64,000 bases of DNA, from assembly GCA_947453625.1 (NCBI GenBank), contig CANGHK010000023.1, forward strand, positions 1 through 64,000, given 5' to 3'. The DNA is from Burkholderiales bacterium. Lineage in GTDB: Bacteria > Pseudomonadota > Gammaproteobacteria > Burkholderiales > Burkholderiaceae_C. The stretch's first letter is position 1, and each line of letters opens with the position of its first letter. Position numbers and translations under genes: made by a program. The notes below the pieces were generated by a model. The model had not been told where the DNA came from. It saw nothing but the letters and a program-made list of their open reading frames with translations, and made no database searches. Below, piece after piece: positions 1-8,559 of this stretch.

Positions 1-794
1 CCCAGCAGCATCACGCCGCTGAGCAGCGCGAACAACTCCAGCGCCAGCAGCGCCGGCAGGCGGGGATCGGCGAACAGATCGCCGCTGACCAGCGAGGTCA
101 GGCGCACCGCCAGCATGTTGGCATTGCTGCCCGCCAGCGCGAACGGCGTGGCGTAGGCCGCGGCGGCATTGGCCAACAGCAGCACGGCCGTCTCGATCAG
201 GCTGGGCAGCAGCAGCGGCAGCGCCACCCGACGCCAGTAGCGGGCACGGCCCGCGCCCAGCGTGGCAGCGGCCTCCTCCAGGTGGGGGTCCAGCAGTTGC
301 ACCGGCGCCAGCAGCAGCAGCGCGGCCAGCGGCACCTGGAAGCACAGATAGGCGACGAACAGCCCGCTGAAACCATCCAGCCGGACCGGCGCGAAGCCGG
401 CCAGCTGGGTGATCACGCCCTGCACGCCGAACATCAGGGTGAAGGCCAGCGCCAGCGGGACACCGGCAAAGTTGGCGCCCAGGCTGCCCAGCAGGCGCAG
501 GCGCTGCACCCAGGCCGGCTGGCGCACGGCCGCGGCGCAGGCCGCCAAGGCCAGCGGCAGCGCCAGCAGCGTGGACCCGCCGGCGATCAGCCCGGTGTTG
601 AGCAAGGCCTGCAGGTAGTAGGGCGTGACCAGCGCTTCACAGCCGGGCTCGCGCACACAGCCCAGCAAGGCTTGGGCGCTGCGCCAGACGAACGGCCCCA
701 GCACCACCGACCCGGTCAGCAGCAGCAGCGGCAGTGCGAACCACCAGGCCTGGCCGGCGCGGTGGCGCTGCCGCGCCGTGCCCACGCCAGTCAC
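1..794 (-). CDS. ABC transporter permease (partial, runs off left edge)
   Basis: Inner-membrane permease of a binding-protein-dependent importer. Reading the reverse strand gives an open frame to the window edge. It has several strongly hydrophobic leucine-rich segments and a cytoplasmic-loop sequence EEAAATLGAGRARYWRRVALP, which matches the EAA loop that contacts the ATPase in PotB/PhnU/CysT-type permeases. The GTG start at 794 overlaps the TGA of the upstream phosphatase gene as GTGA, so the two are translationally coupled. The C-terminus and any ATPase gene lie outside the window. The substrate is probably phosphorus-related, judged from the operon (phoD, binding protein, phosphatase). Confidence 0.8.
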   Translation of the reverse strand, partial: MTGVGTARQRHRAGQAWWFALPLLLLTGSVVLGPFVWRSAQALLGCVREPGCEALVTPYYLQALLNTGLIAGGSTLLALPLALAACAAAVRQPAWVQRLRLLGSLGANFAGVPLALAFTLMFGVQGVITQLAGFAPVRLDGFSGLFVAYLCFQVPLAALLLLAPVQLLDPHLEEAAATLGAGRARYWRRVALPLLLPSLIETAVLLLANAAAAYATPFALAGSNANMLAVRLTSLVSGDLFADPRLPALLALELFALLSGVMLL

Positions 795-1615
795 GCGCTG
801 GCCTGTGCGCCCAGGCGCTGGCGGTGCAGCCTGACGAAGTCGCGCAGCCCGAGGCTGCTGTCGGGCAGCGGCAGATCCAGCAGCCGGGTGGGGGCATCGG
901 TGCGCGGCATCCAGACAAAGGGCACTCGGCGCTCGCTCGGCACATCCCCGCCGTGCATGCGGTCGCGGCCCATGCCGTGGTCGCTGGTCAGCAGCACGTC
1001 ATAGCCTTGCGCATGCCATAGCGGCACCGCATGGGCCAGCAGGCCGTCGAGTCGCCTGGCGCACATCCGGTACTCATCGGATTCACCGCCGTGGCGGTGG
1101 CCGCGGTCGTCGGGCCCCATCGGATGGACCAGCAGCAGCTCGGGCTGGTGGCGCTGGCGCAGGCTTTCGGCATCGGCAAAGGTGTGGCTGTCGGGATAGC
1201 CGTCCTCGAAATACCAGGCCGCGTCGGCGATGCCCAGACCGGCCGGCACCGCGTGCCGATGCGCCAGGGGGTTGAAGCGCTCGCCGGTCAGCAGCTCGTA
1301 GAACCAGTGGTAGGCCACCACCACGCTGCGCAGGCCCTCGGCATGGGCATCGTGCAGCAGCGTCGCGCCGCAGGCCCGGCCATCCTCGTTGGTGACGATG
1401 CCATGGTCGACCGGCAGGCGCCCGGTCAGCAGCGAGGCGTAGAGCGGCCGCGACATGCCGGGCAGCGCGCAGGCGTACTGCGTTGCCCTGGCCCGGCCGG
1501 CCTCGACCAGGGCGCTGACATAGCCCATCGCCGTGGCGGCCACGTCGGCGCGCAGGCCATCGGCGATCACGATGACCAGCCTGGCGGCGCCCGGCCGGTT
1601 GGCGTTGACGCTCAC
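791..1615 (-). CDS. Alkaline-phosphatase-superfamily phosphodiesterase/pyrophosphatase-like enzyme
   Basis: A 274-residue protein of the alkaline phosphatase/nucleotide pyrophosphatase superfamily. Near the N-terminus IADGLRAD matches the metal-binding Asp motif. The segment PGMSRPLYASLLTG sits where the Ser/Thr nucleophile lies in this superfamily. Later come HPMGPDDRGHRHG and TSDHGMG, which supply metal-binding Asp and His residues. There is no clear signal peptide, so it is probably cytoplasmic and acts on an imported phospho-compound. The GTG start overlaps the TGA of the binding-protein gene, and its own stop overlaps the permease start. Lying between a binding protein and its permease suggests its substrate is what the transporter carries. 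The substrate cannot be read from sequence; phosphonoacetate hydrolase (PhnA) belongs to the same superfamily. Confidence 0.75.
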   Translation of the reverse strand: MSVNANRPGAARLVIVIADGLRADVAATAMGYVSALVEAGRARATQYACALPGMSRPLYASLLTGRLPVDHGIVTNEDGRACGATLLHDAHAEGLRSVVVAYHWFYELLTGERFNPLAHRHAVPAGLGIADAAWYFEDGYPDSHTFADAESLRQRHQPELLLVHPMGPDDRGHRHGGESDEYRMCARRLDGLLAHAVPLWHAQGYDVLLTSDHGMGRDRMHGGDVPSERRVPFVWMPRTDAPTRLLDLPLPDSSLGLRDFVRLHRQRLGAQASA

Positions 1616-2682
1616 TTGGCGCCGGCCAGCACGGCCGACTGCCAGCGGCTGCCCAGGGTCTTGGTGGCCTCGGTCCATTCGGCGTTGCGAATCGGCCGCG
1701 CGGCCTTGTATTGCGCCGACTCCAGCAGTCGCGACTTGACTTCGGCCGGGATCACCAGGTGGTCGAAGCGCACGGGCCGGGCGTAGCCGCGCGCCAGGTT
1801 CAACTGGCCGGCGTCGCTGAAGATGTACTCGCGGGCCAGCCGGGCGGCCTGCGGGTGGGGCGCATGGGTGTTGATGATCGTGGTGTAGCCGCTGGTCACG
1901 GTGCCGTCGGTGGGGATCAGCACGGTGTAGTCGGCCTTGTTGGGCAGCTTGTCGCGGTAGGCCAGCGCGTTGAAGTCCCACATCACGAAGACGTCGGCCT
2001 CGCCACGTTCCATCAGCGCGGGCGAGGGGTTGACCGACACCAGCCGGCCCTGCCTGGCGAGCTGCGCGAACGCGGCCAGGGCCGGGTCGAGCCGGGTCTC
2101 GTCGCCGCCCAGCGCCACGGCGGCGGCCAGCACGCCCGCATTGGCCTGCGCGGCGCGGCCCACTTCGCCGATGTCGACCCGGGCGCTGCTGGCCAGCAAA
2201 TCCTTCCACGAGCGCGGCACGGTGGGCAGGCGCTTGGTGTTGACCGCAAAGGCGATGGTGCCGGTGTAGGCCAGCGCCCAGTGACCATCGGTATCCTTGG
2301 CCCAGGCGGGTATCTGGGCCCAGGTGCTGGGCTTGTAGGCCGCGGTGACGCCACGGCTGTGGGCGATGGCGCCGAATTCGAAGCCGACGTCACCGATGTC
2401 CACGCTGCCGTTCTTGCCTTCGGCCAGCATCTTGGCAATCTCCTCGGCGCTGCTCATGTCGGTGTCGACATGGACCAGGCCGTAGCGCTTGCCCATCTCG
2501 GCCCAGCTGTCCTTCCAGTTGGCCCAGTCATCGGGCATGCCCACGCTGGTGATCTTGCCTTCGGCGCGGGCGCCGCGCTCCAGGGCGGCAAGGTCCTGGG
2601 CCAGCACGGCCAGGGACGGCAGCAAGCTCAGTGCGGCCGCGGCGACCAGGGTGCGCAGCGATGGCGCGAAGGAAGAAGTCAT
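1612..2682 (-). CDS. Periplasmic ABC transporter substrate-binding protein
   Basis: A 356-residue extracellular solute-binding protein of the AfuA/PhnS/PotD-like class. The N-terminus is a signal peptide (residues 1 to about 28, hydrophobic core then AVLAQ). The body has features typical of the class, such as LAEGKNGSVDIGDVG and PRSWKDLL. It follows phoD by 54 bases and precedes the phosphatase gene with a 4-base overlap, so it sits inside one operon. It would deliver the ligand to the permease at the left edge. Given the Pho-box-like site upstream of phoD, a phosphonate or phosphate ester is the favoured ligand, but iron or polyamine cannot be excluded from sequence alone. Confidence 0.82.
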   Translation of the reverse strand: MTSSFAPSLRTLVAAAALSLLPSLAVLAQDLAALERGARAEGKITSVGMPDDWANWKDSWAEMGKRYGLVHVDTDMSSAEEIAKMLAEGKNGSVDIGDVGFEFGAIAHSRGVTAAYKPSTWAQIPAWAKDTDGHWALAYTGTIAFAVNTKRLPTVPRSWKDLLASSARVDIGEVGRAAQANAGVLAAAVALGGDETRLDPALAAFAQLARQGRLVSVNPSPALMERGEADVFVMWDFNALAYRDKLPNKADYTVLIPTDGTVTSGYTTIINTHAPHPQAARLAREYIFSDAGQLNLARGYARPVRFDHLVIPAEVKSRLLESAQYKAARPIRNAEWTEATKTLGSRWQSAVLAGAK

Positions 2683-2736
2683 GGACGGGTTTCCGGGGAG
2701 GGGGTGGCGGGAAAAGTGGAGGCTTCGTGGGCAGGC

Positions 2737-3900
2737 TCAGCCGCGCGGCAGGCGCAGGCTGTCGAGCGCCAGCGTGCGCGACAGGCGCACGCCGCCGTCG
2801 ACGCCGCGTATCGACAGCGTCAGCGCCGCAGCCTGCCAGTCGATCTCGATCAGGCCGAAGTTGGGCTCGGCCACCACGGCGGACGCGCGGCGGGCGTTGG
2901 GCGTGGGCACCGCCCAGACCTCGGTCAGGCCGCTGGACGTCAGGTCCCAGATCGGGTACAGGCCTGGCGCGTCCAGGCGGGACAACTCGCCGTAGTGCAT
3001 GTCGCCGCTGATGACGATCAAGCCCTCGACGCGCCGGCGCCGCAGCAGGGTCAGCAGCCGCAGGCGCTCGGCCGGAAAGTTCCACCAGCATTCCCAGCCC
3101 GTCCCCTCGGCCGCCAGTTGCACCGATGAGCCCAGGATGCGCAGGTCGGCCGGTTGTGAGAGCTGTTCGTCCAGCCACTGCCACTGGGCCTCGCCCAGCA
3201 GGCTGGCCGACGGATCGGGGTTGGGCATGTACCAACCCGGAATCGGCTCCTTGCTGCCTTGCCTGGCGGCGGCCATCATGCGCTCGTAGCCGGTGCGCTT
3301 GGCCGGGTCGGCCAGCAGCGGGCTGCGGTTGAAGCGCAGGTCGGGCAGGATCAGCTGCACCGTGCGGCCCGCTGCGTTCAGGCGGTAGGACTGGAAGACG
3401 CCGGCGCGCTGGCGCCGCACTGAGTCGGCCGGCTCGCCCCAGGCATCGCAGAACAGCTGCTGCGAAAGTTGCTTGTGCGGGTACTCCGCGCCGGCATCGT
3501 CGACGCCGTAGTCATGGTCGTCCCAGATCGCAACGTGAGCGTGCTCACGCCGGAATCGCTGCAGCGCGTCGACCTGCCCGAACGCGGCGTACGCGGCGCG
3601 CAGCATCTCCGGCGTGGTGGCGTCGCCGTAGAAGTTGTCGCCGAGAAAGGCGAACAGATGGGGCTGCGCGGCGGCCACCGCCGACCAGATCGGCTGTGGC
3701 TTGTCCTGCTTGGCGCAGGAGCCGAACGCCAGGCGCCAGGGCGCACCCGGGACCAGGCCGGTCAAGGCGATGGTCTGCGCGGCGTCGACCGCCGGCATGG
3801 CGGCACCGGCGGCCAAGGCGATCGGCAGCGCTGCACCGGCGCGCAGGACGGCGCGCCGGTGCAGCGTGATCGGTGTTGGCAGCGGCGTCGGATGACTCAT
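2737..3900 (-). CDS. phoD: PhoD-like secreted phosphatase/phosphodiesterase
   Basis: A 387-residue metallophosphatase of the PhoD family, which hydrolyses phosphate mono- and diesters outside the cytoplasm. The N-terminus has paired arginines followed by a hydrophobic stretch (HRRAVLRAGAALPIALAAGAAMPAVDAA), consistent with Tat export as is usual for PhoD. Metal-binding motifs are visible: FGSCAKQDKPQPIW, FLGDNFYGDA, IWDDHDYG and VISGDMHYGE. It is the first gene of the leftward operon and diverges from a TonB-dependent receptor. A Pho-box-like element lies 47 bases upstream of its start. It probably releases phosphate or a phospho-organic product for the ABC system behind it. Confidence 0.9.
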   Translation of the reverse strand: MSHPTPLPTPITLHRRAVLRAGAALPIALAAGAAMPAVDAAQTIALTGLVPGAPWRLAFGSCAKQDKPQPIWSAVAAAQPHLFAFLGDNFYGDATTPEMLRAAYAAFGQVDALQRFRREHAHVAIWDDHDYGVDDAGAEYPHKQLSQQLFCDAWGEPADSVRRQRAGVFQSYRLNAAGRTVQLILPDLRFNRSPLLADPAKRTGYERMMAAARQGSKEPIPGWYMPNPDPSASLLGEAQWQWLDEQLSQPADLRILGSSVQLAAEGTGWECWWNFPAERLRLLTLLRRRRVEGLIVISGDMHYGELSRLDAPGLYPIWDLTSSGLTEVWAVPTPNARRASAVVAEPNFGLIEIDWQAAALTLSIRGVDGGVRLSRTLALDSLRLPRG

Positions 3901-3946
3901 GGCGGGCAGGCTTTACAAAGGCAAAGGGTCACCTTATTCCGCGAAT

Positions 3947-3964
3947 ATGAAACGCCGATGACAG
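3947..3964 (-). promoter_or_regulatory. Predicted Pho box upstream of phoD
   Basis: On the minus strand the sequence reads CTGTCAT, CGGC, GTTTCAT: two 7-base direct repeats separated by 4 bases (11-base period). This is the architecture and near-consensus sequence of a PhoB-binding Pho box. It lies 47 bases upstream of phoD. Function is inferred from this match and from the gene it precedes. Confidence 0.72.
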
Positions 3965-3981
3965 ACTGTTCCAAGCGCGCA

Positions 3982-3999
3982 ACGTCACAGATAGTTCAC
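3982..3999 (+). promoter_or_regulatory. Predicted second Pho box, upstream of the TonB-dependent receptor
   Basis: On the plus strand the sequence reads ACGTCAC, AGAT, AGTTCAC: again two 7-base half sites 11 bases apart, resembling the CTGTCAC form of the Pho half site. It points towards the receptor gene whose ATG is at 4117. It is weaker than the phoD-side box but oriented as expected for a divergent PhoB-controlled pair. Confidence 0.55.
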
Positions 4000-4116
4000 G
4001 TTGAATGATTAAGCTTTGTTGAGTGATGTTGTGCGCCTTTGGTGTCGCAACCCGGATCGCCGGCCCGCTGCCTTCTGGCGGACCGCCCCACCTTTGCCCT
4101 TGCCGAGACCAATCCC

Positions 4117-6369
4117 ATGTCCGTTCAATTCCGCCTTCGCCCGACCGTCGCCGCCGCCCTCATTGCGGCCATCGCCGCGCCCACCGCCGCCCTGGCCCAG
4201 TCGACCGATACCCAGCAAGTCAACATAACGGCCAATGGACGTGGTCAATCGCGCCAGGTCGAGGCCATTTCAGCGCTCGAGCTCAGCCAATTGGCGCCGG
4301 GCTCCAGCCCGCTGATGGCGGTGGCCCGTCTGCCGTCGGTCAACTTCCAATCGGCTGACACCTTTGGCGCTTATGAATGGTCGACCCGCATCACGGTGCG
4401 CGGCTTCAACCAGAACCAGCTCGGCTTCACGCTTGACGATGTTCCGCTGGGCGACATGTCCTATGCCAACTTCAATGGCCTGCACATCAGCCGTGCCATC
4501 GCCACCGAGAACATCGGGCGTGCCGTGCTGTCGGCGGGCACCGGATCGCTGAGCACCGCCTCGTCTAGCAACCTGGGCGGCACGCTGCAGTTCTACTCGG
4601 TCGATCCGTCCGACAAGGCCGGCGGCATGGGCAGCGTTGGCCTGGGCAGCGACAGCAATACCCATTTGTTCGCCCGCCTGGAGACCGGCCAGACCGCATT
4701 CGGCAAGGCCTACCTGAGCGTGACCGACCAGCGCTCGGACAAGTGGAAAGGCAGCGGCCAGCAAAAGCAGCAGCAATTGAACTTCAAGGCCGTCACGCAA
4801 GTCGGCCAGGGCAAGCTCAGCGCCTTTGCCAACCTGTCGCGCCGCAACGAGATCGATTACCAGGACATGTCCAAGGAGATGATCGGCCGCCTGGGCGATC
4901 GCTTCGACAACACCTTCCCGGATTTCAACGCCGCGCTCAAGATCGCCACCAACTCTTGCGGCAACACCGTCAAGGGCGTGGCCAGCAGTTACAGCGCGGC
5001 CTGCGACGAAGCCTATTACGCCGGCTCTGGCCTGCGCAACGACGAGTTGTACGGCGCCAGCTACGACACCCGCATCGGCGAGGCAGCCCATCTGAAGGCC
5101 ACCGTCTACCACCACCACAACAAGGGCGCGGGGCTCTGGTACACGCCGTACACGCCTTCGCCCGACGGCACGCCGATCTCGGTGCGGACCACCGAATACG
5201 CGATCAATCGCCAGGGCGTGGTCGGCGCGTTCGACTACGCGCTGGGCGCCCATGCGCTGAAGGCCGGGCTCTGGCTGGAGGACAACCAGTTCGACCAGGC
5301 GCGGCGCTTCTATGCCACGTCGGCCGCCGCCGTGCCCTCGCCCTATGACTTCCCGACCAATCCGTTCTTCACCCAGTGGCAGTACGGCTTCAAGACCAAG
5401 ACGACCCAGTTCTCGCTCGAGGACTCGTTTGCGCTGAGCCCGGGCGTGACGGTCAACGCCGGCTTCAAGTCGCTCGATGTCAAGACCAGCGCCAGCCGCC
5501 AGGTCGGCGATCCGGCCAGCAATCCGCAAGGCGATATCGCCTCCCGCAAGGCCTTCCTGCCGCAGATCGGCGCGACGATGGCGCTCGACGCCCGCAGCGA
5601 ACTGTTTGTCGGCTATGCGCAGAACATGCGGGCCTTCCAGGCATCGCACACCGGGGCATCGCCGTTCAACACCACGCAAGCGGGTTTCAACGCCATCGCC
5701 GGGTCGCTCAAGCCCGAGACTTCGCAGACGTTCGAAGGCGGCTGGCGCCTGAACACCCGCGATGTGGAGGCGGTGGTGGCGGCTTATGTGGTGAAGTTCA
5801 ACGACCGCTTGCTGGCGATTCAGCAAGGCCCGGGCATCGTGGGCAATCCGGCGGTGCTGGCCAACGTGGGCAACGCACAGTTGGCTGGCGTCGACGCCTC
5901 GGCCTCGTTCCGCCTGGGTGGCGGGCTGTCCTGGTACAACGGGCTGAGCCTGAACAAGAGCCAGTACAAGAGCGACTACACCAGCAACGGCGTGACCTAC
6001 GCCACCAACGGCAAGACGATCATCGACATGCCCAGCACGATGTTCAAGTCGGTGCTGAGCTACGAGATGGGCGGGCTGTTCGCCAACATCGGACTCGACC
6101 ACCAGGGCAAGCGCTACTACACCTACCTCAACGAGGGTGAAGTCAGCGGCCGCACCTTGTTCAACGGCTCGCTCGGCTACCGGATGGGGTCGCTGTCCGG
6201 CCTGCGCGAGGTCACGCTGCAAGGCGGCGTCACCAACCTGACCAACCAGCGATATGTGTCCACCGTGGGCAGCAATGGTTTCGTCAACAAGGATGCGGCG
6301 GGCACTGAACAGACCATCCTGCCGGGCGCGCCGCGCGCGTTCTCGCTGAGCGTCTCGGCCAAGATCTGA
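4117..6369 (+). CDS. TonB-dependent outer-membrane receptor
   Basis: A 750-residue TonB-dependent receptor. The start at 4117 is chosen because it gives a normal signal peptide (RLRPTVAAALIAAIAAPTAALAQ); an upstream in-frame ATG at 4039 would add 26 unlikely residues. The plug domain covers roughly residues 30-170 with the motif STRITVRGFNQNQLGFTLDD. The rest is a beta-barrel rich in alternating aromatic strands, and the C-terminus is AFSLSVSAKI, close to the terminal aromatic signature of outer-membrane barrels. It diverges from phoD and shares a spacer with two predicted Pho boxes, so the ligand is probably a phosphorus-containing organic compound rather than a siderophore. An 8-bp-arm hairpin follows the stop. 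Confidence 0.88.
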   Translation: MSVQFRLRPTVAAALIAAIAAPTAALAQSTDTQQVNITANGRGQSRQVEAISALELSQLAPGSSPLMAVARLPSVNFQSADTFGAYEWSTRITVRGFNQNQLGFTLDDVPLGDMSYANFNGLHISRAIATENIGRAVLSAGTGSLSTASSSNLGGTLQFYSVDPSDKAGGMGSVGLGSDSNTHLFARLETGQTAFGKAYLSVTDQRSDKWKGSGQQKQQQLNFKAVTQVGQGKLSAFANLSRRNEIDYQDMSKEMIGRLGDRFDNTFPDFNAALKIATNSCGNTVKGVASSYSAACDEAYYAGSGLRNDELYGASYDTRIGEAAHLKATVYHHHNKGAGLWYTPYTPSPDGTPISVRTTEYAINRQGVVGAFDYALGAHALKAGLWLEDNQFDQARRFYATSAAAVPSPYDFPTNPFFTQWQYGFKTKTTQFSLEDSFALSPGVTVNAGFKSLDVKTSASRQVGDPASNPQGDIASRKAFLPQIGATMALDARSELFVGYAQNMRAFQASHTGASPFNTTQAGFNAIAGSLKPETSQTFEGGWRLNTRDVEAVVAAYVVKFNDRLLAIQQGPGIVGNPAVLANVGNAQLAGVDASASFRLGGGLSWYNGLSLNKSQYKSDYTSNGVTYATNGKTIIDMPSTMFKSVLSYEMGGLFANIGLDHQGKRYYTYLNEGEVSGRTLFNGSLGYRMGSLSGLREVTLQGGVTNLTNQRYVSTVGSNGFVNKDAAGTEQTILPGAPRAFSLSVSAKI

Positions 6370-6378
6370 GCGTCAGGA

Positions 6379-6401
6379 GGTCCCCCGCGGCAAGGGGGAC
6401 C
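6379..6401 (+). terminator. Hairpin after the TonB-dependent receptor gene
   Basis: GGTCCCCC and GGGGGACC form a perfect 8-bp stem with a 7-base loop, starting 9 bases after the receptor stop codon. There is no T-run behind it, so intrinsic termination is possible but not certain. Confidence 0.4.
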
Positions 6402-6405
6402 CAAG

Positions 6406-6915
6406 GGGCAGGCCGGCAAGCTCTGGCAGCACGTGATGGCCACCCCCGTGCTCGGGAATATCCGCTTCCATATGCCGGCCGGACGAGGCCGACGGGCGAG
6501 CTGGGTCGAGCAGCAACTGCGGGCTAAACGCGTGGTGCTCAAGGTGGGCTGCCGGGTCGAGCAACTGCAGTTGGGTCACATCGATCGGATCTATACGGCG
6601 CTGGCGCTGTACATGGTGGTGGCTTGGCGGATCAACCTCCTGATGCGTCTGGGTCGACAACTGCCCGATCTGCCGGCAGACCTGTTGTTCGACGACGACG
6701 AGTGGCAAGCCGCGTTCATCCTGAACCGAAAGAAGCCTCCCAAGGAAGCGCCGCCGCTCAACACCGTGGTGCGCCTGGTGACCCAACTCGGCGGCTTCCT
6801 AGGGCGCAAGGGCGACGGCGAACCCGGCGCCAAGACCCTCTGGCTGGGTCTGCGTGAGATTGCCATCTTCGTCCAGGGCATCAGGTTCGCCAGGGAGCTG
6901 GGGACTTATTTGTAA
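6406..6915 (+). pseudogene. IS4/Tn5-type transposase remnant (C-terminal part, internally deleted)
   Basis: The frame from about 6406 reads GQAGKLWQHVMATPVLGNI, then a PAGRGRR segment, then KVGCRVEQLQLG, DRIYTALALYMVVAWRIN and a tail VVRLVTQLGGFLGRKGDGEPG. These match the C-terminal half of IS4-family (Tn5-like) transposases. The N-terminal half with the first catalytic Asp residues is absent. Between QQLRAKRVVL and KVGCRVE the usual catalytic-Glu segment appears to be missing, which indicates an internal deletion. No terminal inverted repeats were recognised. It cannot encode an active transposase and marks the left side of a decayed patch. Confidence 0.75.
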
Positions 6916-7516
6916 TGCGATGGTTTAGCCCAACGGGATCTTTTGCCTGGCGGACGCGGCGCGCAGTTATTTCGTTCTTCGACAGTCAGATACCTTGATG
7001 CATGTGCCGGTTGTAGCGTTCGAACTGGTCGTAGAAGGCGACCATCAAGGGTTCTCGACGAGCCATTTGCACCTGTAATTGCTGCATGTGATTGGCATTG
7101 AGTGAGGCCGGCTAACCTGCGTCGGGCCGAAAAGGCTACGGTCGCGTCACAGCGCGGCAACGGAACGAGATTGTCGAGCCATGCGACTTAGTTCGGTGCG
7201 CCCGAAGGCCTTGAACCTATCGGTGCAGGGCAATGTCGGCTTCGCCGCGAGCTAGGCTCACCCTGCCCAGCCATTTCCGGACCTCCGATCGGCCGTAGAC
7301 TGATCTCATGAAGGACGGCTTTGAATGTATAGTCTGCCCCAGGCCGACGGCCGCTCGAAGCCGCTGATCCTCCGTGAAGTGAAGCGAAACTGCGCGGCAC
7401 CGAACACTTGCATTACCGCAAGTTCGTCTGGCGTTCTGCGCTGAACTATCGGCGCAGGCCCCTTCGAGGCTCACAGGCACAGTTGGTCACTTGAGTTCTC
7501 TTTGTTCAATCACCGC
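6916..7516. other. Gene-poor decayed spacer
   Basis: About 600 bases with no convincing full gene. On the minus strand around 6990-7100 a short open stretch reads NANHMQQLQVQMARREPLM and continues to FYDQFERYNRHMHQGI before a stop; it looks protein-like but is too short to identify. The remainder shows no codon bias, and base composition is more even than the surrounding genome. It is best regarded as degenerate sequence between the transposase remnant and the mipA pseudogene. Confidence 0.4.
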
Positions 7517-7654
7517 ATGACCCACTCAGCCCTGCCCAAACTTTTCAACAACCCGCAGGCTGCGCCGCCGGTCACGAAAACGGTGATCTCGCTGCTGGCC
7601 GGCGAGAGCCACACCCGCACGTCAGGCGAATTCATCGCGGCGGCGAAACGTTGA
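7517..7654 (+). CDS. Possible 45-residue small ORF before the mipA pseudogene
   Basis: An ATG-started frame of 45 codons beginning MTHSALPKLFNN and ending FIAAAKR, with a stop that overlaps the TTG at which the mipA-like frame opens (TTGA). I do not recognise the product. It may be the remnant of an upstream gene once coupled to mipA, or chance. Confidence 0.2.
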   Translation: MTHSALPKLFNNPQAAPPVTKTVISLLAGESHTRTSGEFIAAAKR

Positions 7655-8466
7655 CAGCATCCGCCCACGCAGTCGGCTTGTGCATCGCGCTGTCCCTGGC
7701 CCCGGCCGCGCCTTTCAGCCATGCCAACCAGCCGCTGTGGGAACTAGGCCTGGGCGTCGGCGCTCTCAGCCTGCCGCACTATCGCGGCAGCGACCGCACA
7801 TGTCAGTGGCTGCTGCCAGTGCCTTATTTTGTCTGCCGGGGCGAAGTCTTCCGCGCCACGCGCGAAGGCGCTCGCACCGTGCTGCTGGAAAGCGATCGCT
7901 TTGACCTCAGCGTCACGGCCAGAGCGCTCGTCGACAGCGGCGACAATCCGGCACGCCGCGTCATGCCCGATTTGCCGCCTACGGTCGAGTTCGGTCCGAA
8001 CGTGAATTTCAGTGCGGCCAAGGGCGTGGACTGGAAGCTCGATCTGCGGCTGCCCGTGCGCGCTGTCTTCACGCTTGGCAGCTGTGCGCGCGGCATCGGT
8101 TGGACGATCAGCCCGGCGCTCAACCTCGACCTGCGGTTGCATGGCTGGAACATCGGCCTGCAGGGCGGTCCGATGTGGGGCAGCCAAGCTCACCACGCAT
8201 ACCTCTACGACGTAGGGACCGCCTATGCGACTAGCTAACGTGCTGCCTATCAGGCAAGCGGCGGCCGTGCCGGCTGGCGCGCCACGCTGGGGCTGTAGCG
8301 CCGCTTCAGTCGGTTGTGGGTGGGCGGTTTCGTGCGAGCCGACAGCGTCGCCAACGCGGTGTTCGAAGCCAGCCCGCTGGTGCGAAGTCGCGACAACCTG
8401 TCCTTCGGTATCGTGCTGAACTCGGTACTGCTGAACTCTGGCACCCTTGTCTCCGATGAACGCTGA
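7651..8466 (+). pseudogene. MipA/OmpV-family outer-membrane protein pseudogene with two in-frame stop codons
   Basis: The frame gives a signal-peptide-like start and then family-typical segments: LWELGLGVGALSLPHYRGSD, LLPVPYF, PPTVEFGPNVNFS, WKLDLRLPVRA and HAYLYDVGTAYAT. At 8236 a TAA interrupts it. The same frame continues with RAAYQASGGRAGWRATLGL, a TAG at about 8296, and then RRFSRLWVGGFVRADSVANA and a VFEASPLVR segment, ending at a normal stop at 8466. Without the two nonsense codons this would be a full-length MipA/OmpV barrel of about 270 residues. Two unusual Cys residues occur where Arg or Tyr would be expected. The gene is therefore most likely inactive. Confidence 0.82.
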
Positions 8467-8559
8467 CCGGCCATCGATGTCCTCGCCGCACGTCTTGCGC
8501 CGCTTCGCCTGGCTGACTCAGCCGTCACACCCGTGGCTGAGGAAGCCGATGGCAGCAGA

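Noticed and set aside
4270-6222. 650-codon open frame on the minus strand
   Set aside because: Mirror frame of the TonB-dependent receptor; composition is typical of high-GC antisense shadow (rich in R, A, H, Q) and has no domain.
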